Source of the DNA: Ettlia oleoabundans
Taxonomy: Eukaryota; Chlorophyta; Chlorophyceae; Chlamydomonadales
DNA: 10,079 nucleotides
Direction of reading: 5' to 3'
NCBI GenBank assembly: GCA_019693395.1
Contig: JAAMXP010000493.1
Coordinates: forward strand, 1,281 to 11,359
Each line of letters opens with the position of its first letter. Within the stretch, counting starts at the first letter, position 1. The notes under the pieces are model-generated. The model was given only the letters and a program-made list of their open reading frames with translations, did no database searches and was not told the origin of the DNA. Positions 9,179 through 10,079 of this stretch are shown in pieces. Both the position numbers and the translations under genes were made by a program.

Positions 9179-9183
9179 TGTAA
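9179..9183 (+). terminator. Polyadenylation signal (TGTAA) of succinyl-CoA ligase alpha
   Basis: The first plus-strand TGTAA after the stop codon at 8862. The distance (about 320 bases) and the hairpin directly after it support use as the chlorophyte-type poly(A) signal. Confidence 0.6.
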
Positions 9184-9184
9184 T

Positions 9185-9205
9185 GTTCATTGACTTTCAA
9201 TGAAC
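9185..9205 (+). repeat. Perfect hairpin, 9-bp stem and 3-base loop, just after TGTAA
   Basis: GTTCATTGA (9185-9193) and TCAATGAAC (9197-9205) are perfect reverse complements around CTT. The stem starts two bases after the TGTAA pentamer, about where cleavage would be expected or slightly before it. Confidence 0.7.
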
Positions 9206-9549
9206 CAGTCTGCGTGCCCCAGGGCAGATGTATCACACCGGCAGAAATGAAGGTTCAGGATTGTTTCCATTTGCACGCCGGCAACAGCAGTATTGGATGC
9301 TGTGCCTGCTCGCGTACATGACGGCTGCTCCGTTGATCTTGCACACCGTCTCCGTCGATAAGTACGGCTGCAGTCCAACAAGTCGGCACCCATCCAAATC
9401 TGCTGGAGTGTCAAGCAAATGCGGTTCCACACTGCCAGCATGCCACTGTGACTCGTGCCGACAACATCCACAGTTGTACCACGCCTTGTTGTGTGCTGCC
9501 AGCTGCGTTACTGGGGTGTGGATGTTGTTTGCACCCCTGGTGGAAGTAG
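9206..9549. other. Subtelomeric DNA, no gene recognised
   Basis: About 340 bases between the end of the last gene and the first telomere-like motifs. One plus-strand open frame (from the ATG at 9228) runs into the telomeric repeats and its product resembles nothing I know, so I treat it as chance. A minus-strand frame over 9471-9187 is likewise unsupported. No tandem satellite or transposon end is visible. Confidence 0.6.
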
Positions 9550-9607
9550 TAGGGTTTAGGGTTGGTTTTAGGTTTAGGTTTTAGGTTTTAGTTTCCAGGG
9601 TTTAGGG
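9550..9607 (+). repeat. Degenerate interstitial telomeric array
   Basis: About eight decayed units related to TTTAGGG, for example TTTAGGG at 9555-9561 and 9601-9607, with TTTTAGG, TTTAGG and TTTCCAGGG between. It has the same orientation as the terminal array but is separated from it by 256 bases of other sequence. Confidence 0.85.
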
Positions 9608-9863
9608 TAGAGGCATGTTTAAGGCCCATCAAAAGAAGGTTGTGCAAGGCAGCACAGCCATCCAGGGCATTTGAGGGAAGCAGAATGATGTGATGGTAGA
9701 CAGAGAAGGGGTGGGAGAAGGTGGGCTTTGCTGGCTGGGTGTGGGAGTGCATGCGGCACGGGCGGGCGACCTTGCGCGAGGGGCGCGCATGCACCCAGCA
9801 CCATGTTTAGCTGACCAGCTTGGGGTGCAGGAGCTTCCAGCTGCTCAACAGCCATGCTGCCTG
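9608..9863. other. Non-telomeric island between two telomeric arrays
   Basis: A 256-bp stretch of ordinary composition flanked on both sides by TTTAGGG-type repeats in the same orientation. It holds a stem-loop (9734-9799). I recognise no gene, transposon end or RNA in it. Confidence 0.75.
9734..9799. repeat. Bulged stem-loop in the subtelomeric island
   Basis: GTGCATGCG (9747-9755) pairs perfectly with CGCATGCAC (9786-9794) across a 30-base loop. An outer pair, GCTGGGT (9734-9740) with ACCCAGC (9793-9799), extends it if about eight bases bulge on the left side. The loop is GC-rich. Confidence 0.6.
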
Positions 9864-10079
9864 TTTTTTAGGGGTTTATTTAGGGTTAGGGTTCAGGGTT
9901 TAGGTTTTAGGGTTTTTTTAGGGTTTAGGGTTTTATATTATTTAGGGTTTAGGGTTTAGGGTTTAGGTTTTAGGGTTTAGGGTTTAGGGTTCAGGGTTTA
10001 GGGTTTAGGGTTTAGGGGTTTAGGGTTTAGGGTTTAGGTTTTAGGGTTTAGGGTTTAGGGTTTAGGGTTTAGGGTTTAG
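9864..10079 (+). repeat. Telomere: (TTTAGGG)n array at the chromosome end
   Basis: The G-rich strand reads 5'->3' toward the window end, as expected for a right telomere. From 9941 about nineteen full units follow. Most are exact TTTAGGG; exceptions are TTTAGGT at 9962 and 10033, TTCAGGG at 9990 and one extra G at 10018. The proximal part (9864-9940) is much more decayed, with long T runs and an AT-rich break (TTTTATATTA, 9931-9940). Confidence 0.95.

Larger units (their letters stand above)
8863..9205 (+). other. Probable 3' UTR of the succinyl-CoA ligase alpha gene
   Basis: This is the sequence from the TGA at 8860-8862 to the TGTAA signal and following hairpin. No conserved coding block is seen. 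The implied 3' UTR of about 340 bases is ordinary for a green alga. Confidence 0.6.

Noticed and set aside
9228..9584. A 118-codon plus-strand open frame starting at an ATG
   Set aside because: Its end is translated telomere repeat (GFRVGFRFRF) and the rest resembles no known protein; it is most likely chance.
9690..9959. An 89-codon open frame in the island and the terminal array
   Set aside because: Its C-terminal third is translated telomeric repeat and it has no recognisable domain.

Overview
The window reads as the right-hand end of a nuclear chromosome from a green alga (core chlorophyte; the genus cannot be fixed). Four signs point this way. The last ~215 bases are a TTTAGGG (plant and algal type) telomeric array with its G-rich strand running toward the window end. 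The genes are split by many short GT-AG introns whose acceptors are mostly (C/T)GCAG. The pentamer TGTAA, the usual chlorophyte polyadenylation signal, lies downstream of the two plus-strand genes. Proteins carry Ala/Ser/Gly and Glu low-complexity inserts typical of algal nuclear genes.

Layout from left to right: (1) the 3' part of a calcineurin-like metallophosphatase gene on the plus strand (2-1630, three exons, 5' end outside the window); (2) a convergent intergenic stretch with no recognisable gene (1631-3101); (3) a complete five-exon ICln (pICln, methylosome/Sm-protein chaperone) gene on the minus strand (4731-3102, 228 codons); (4) a 287-bp head-to-head promoter region (4732-5018); (5) a complete twelve-exon gene for the mitochondrial succinyl-CoA ligase alpha subunit on the plus strand (5019-8862, 344 codons); (6) its 3' UTR with a TGTAA signal followed at once by a perfect hairpin (9179-9205); (7) unassigned subtelomeric DNA, a short decayed telomeric array (about 9550-9607), a 256-bp non-telomeric island containing a stem-loop, and the terminal telomeric array (9864-10079).

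I built the exon models by hand, by reading conserved protein blocks and joining them at GT/AG sites that keep phase. Both complete models reach the usual family length with no internal stop. The least certain part is the 5' end of the succinyl-CoA ligase gene (exons 1 and 2, the targeting sequence).

The three genes are unrelated housekeeping functions: a chloroplast/cyanobacterial-type phosphatase, snRNP assembly, and the TCA cycle. The only functional link the sequence suggests is the shared ICln/succinyl-CoA ligase promoter. I see no new multi-gene system. The most interesting features are the two-part telomere with a unique island, an intron minisatellite whose last copy is the splice acceptor and exon start, a paired GTAC inverted repeat in the divergent promoter, and the hairpin next to the poly(A) signal.
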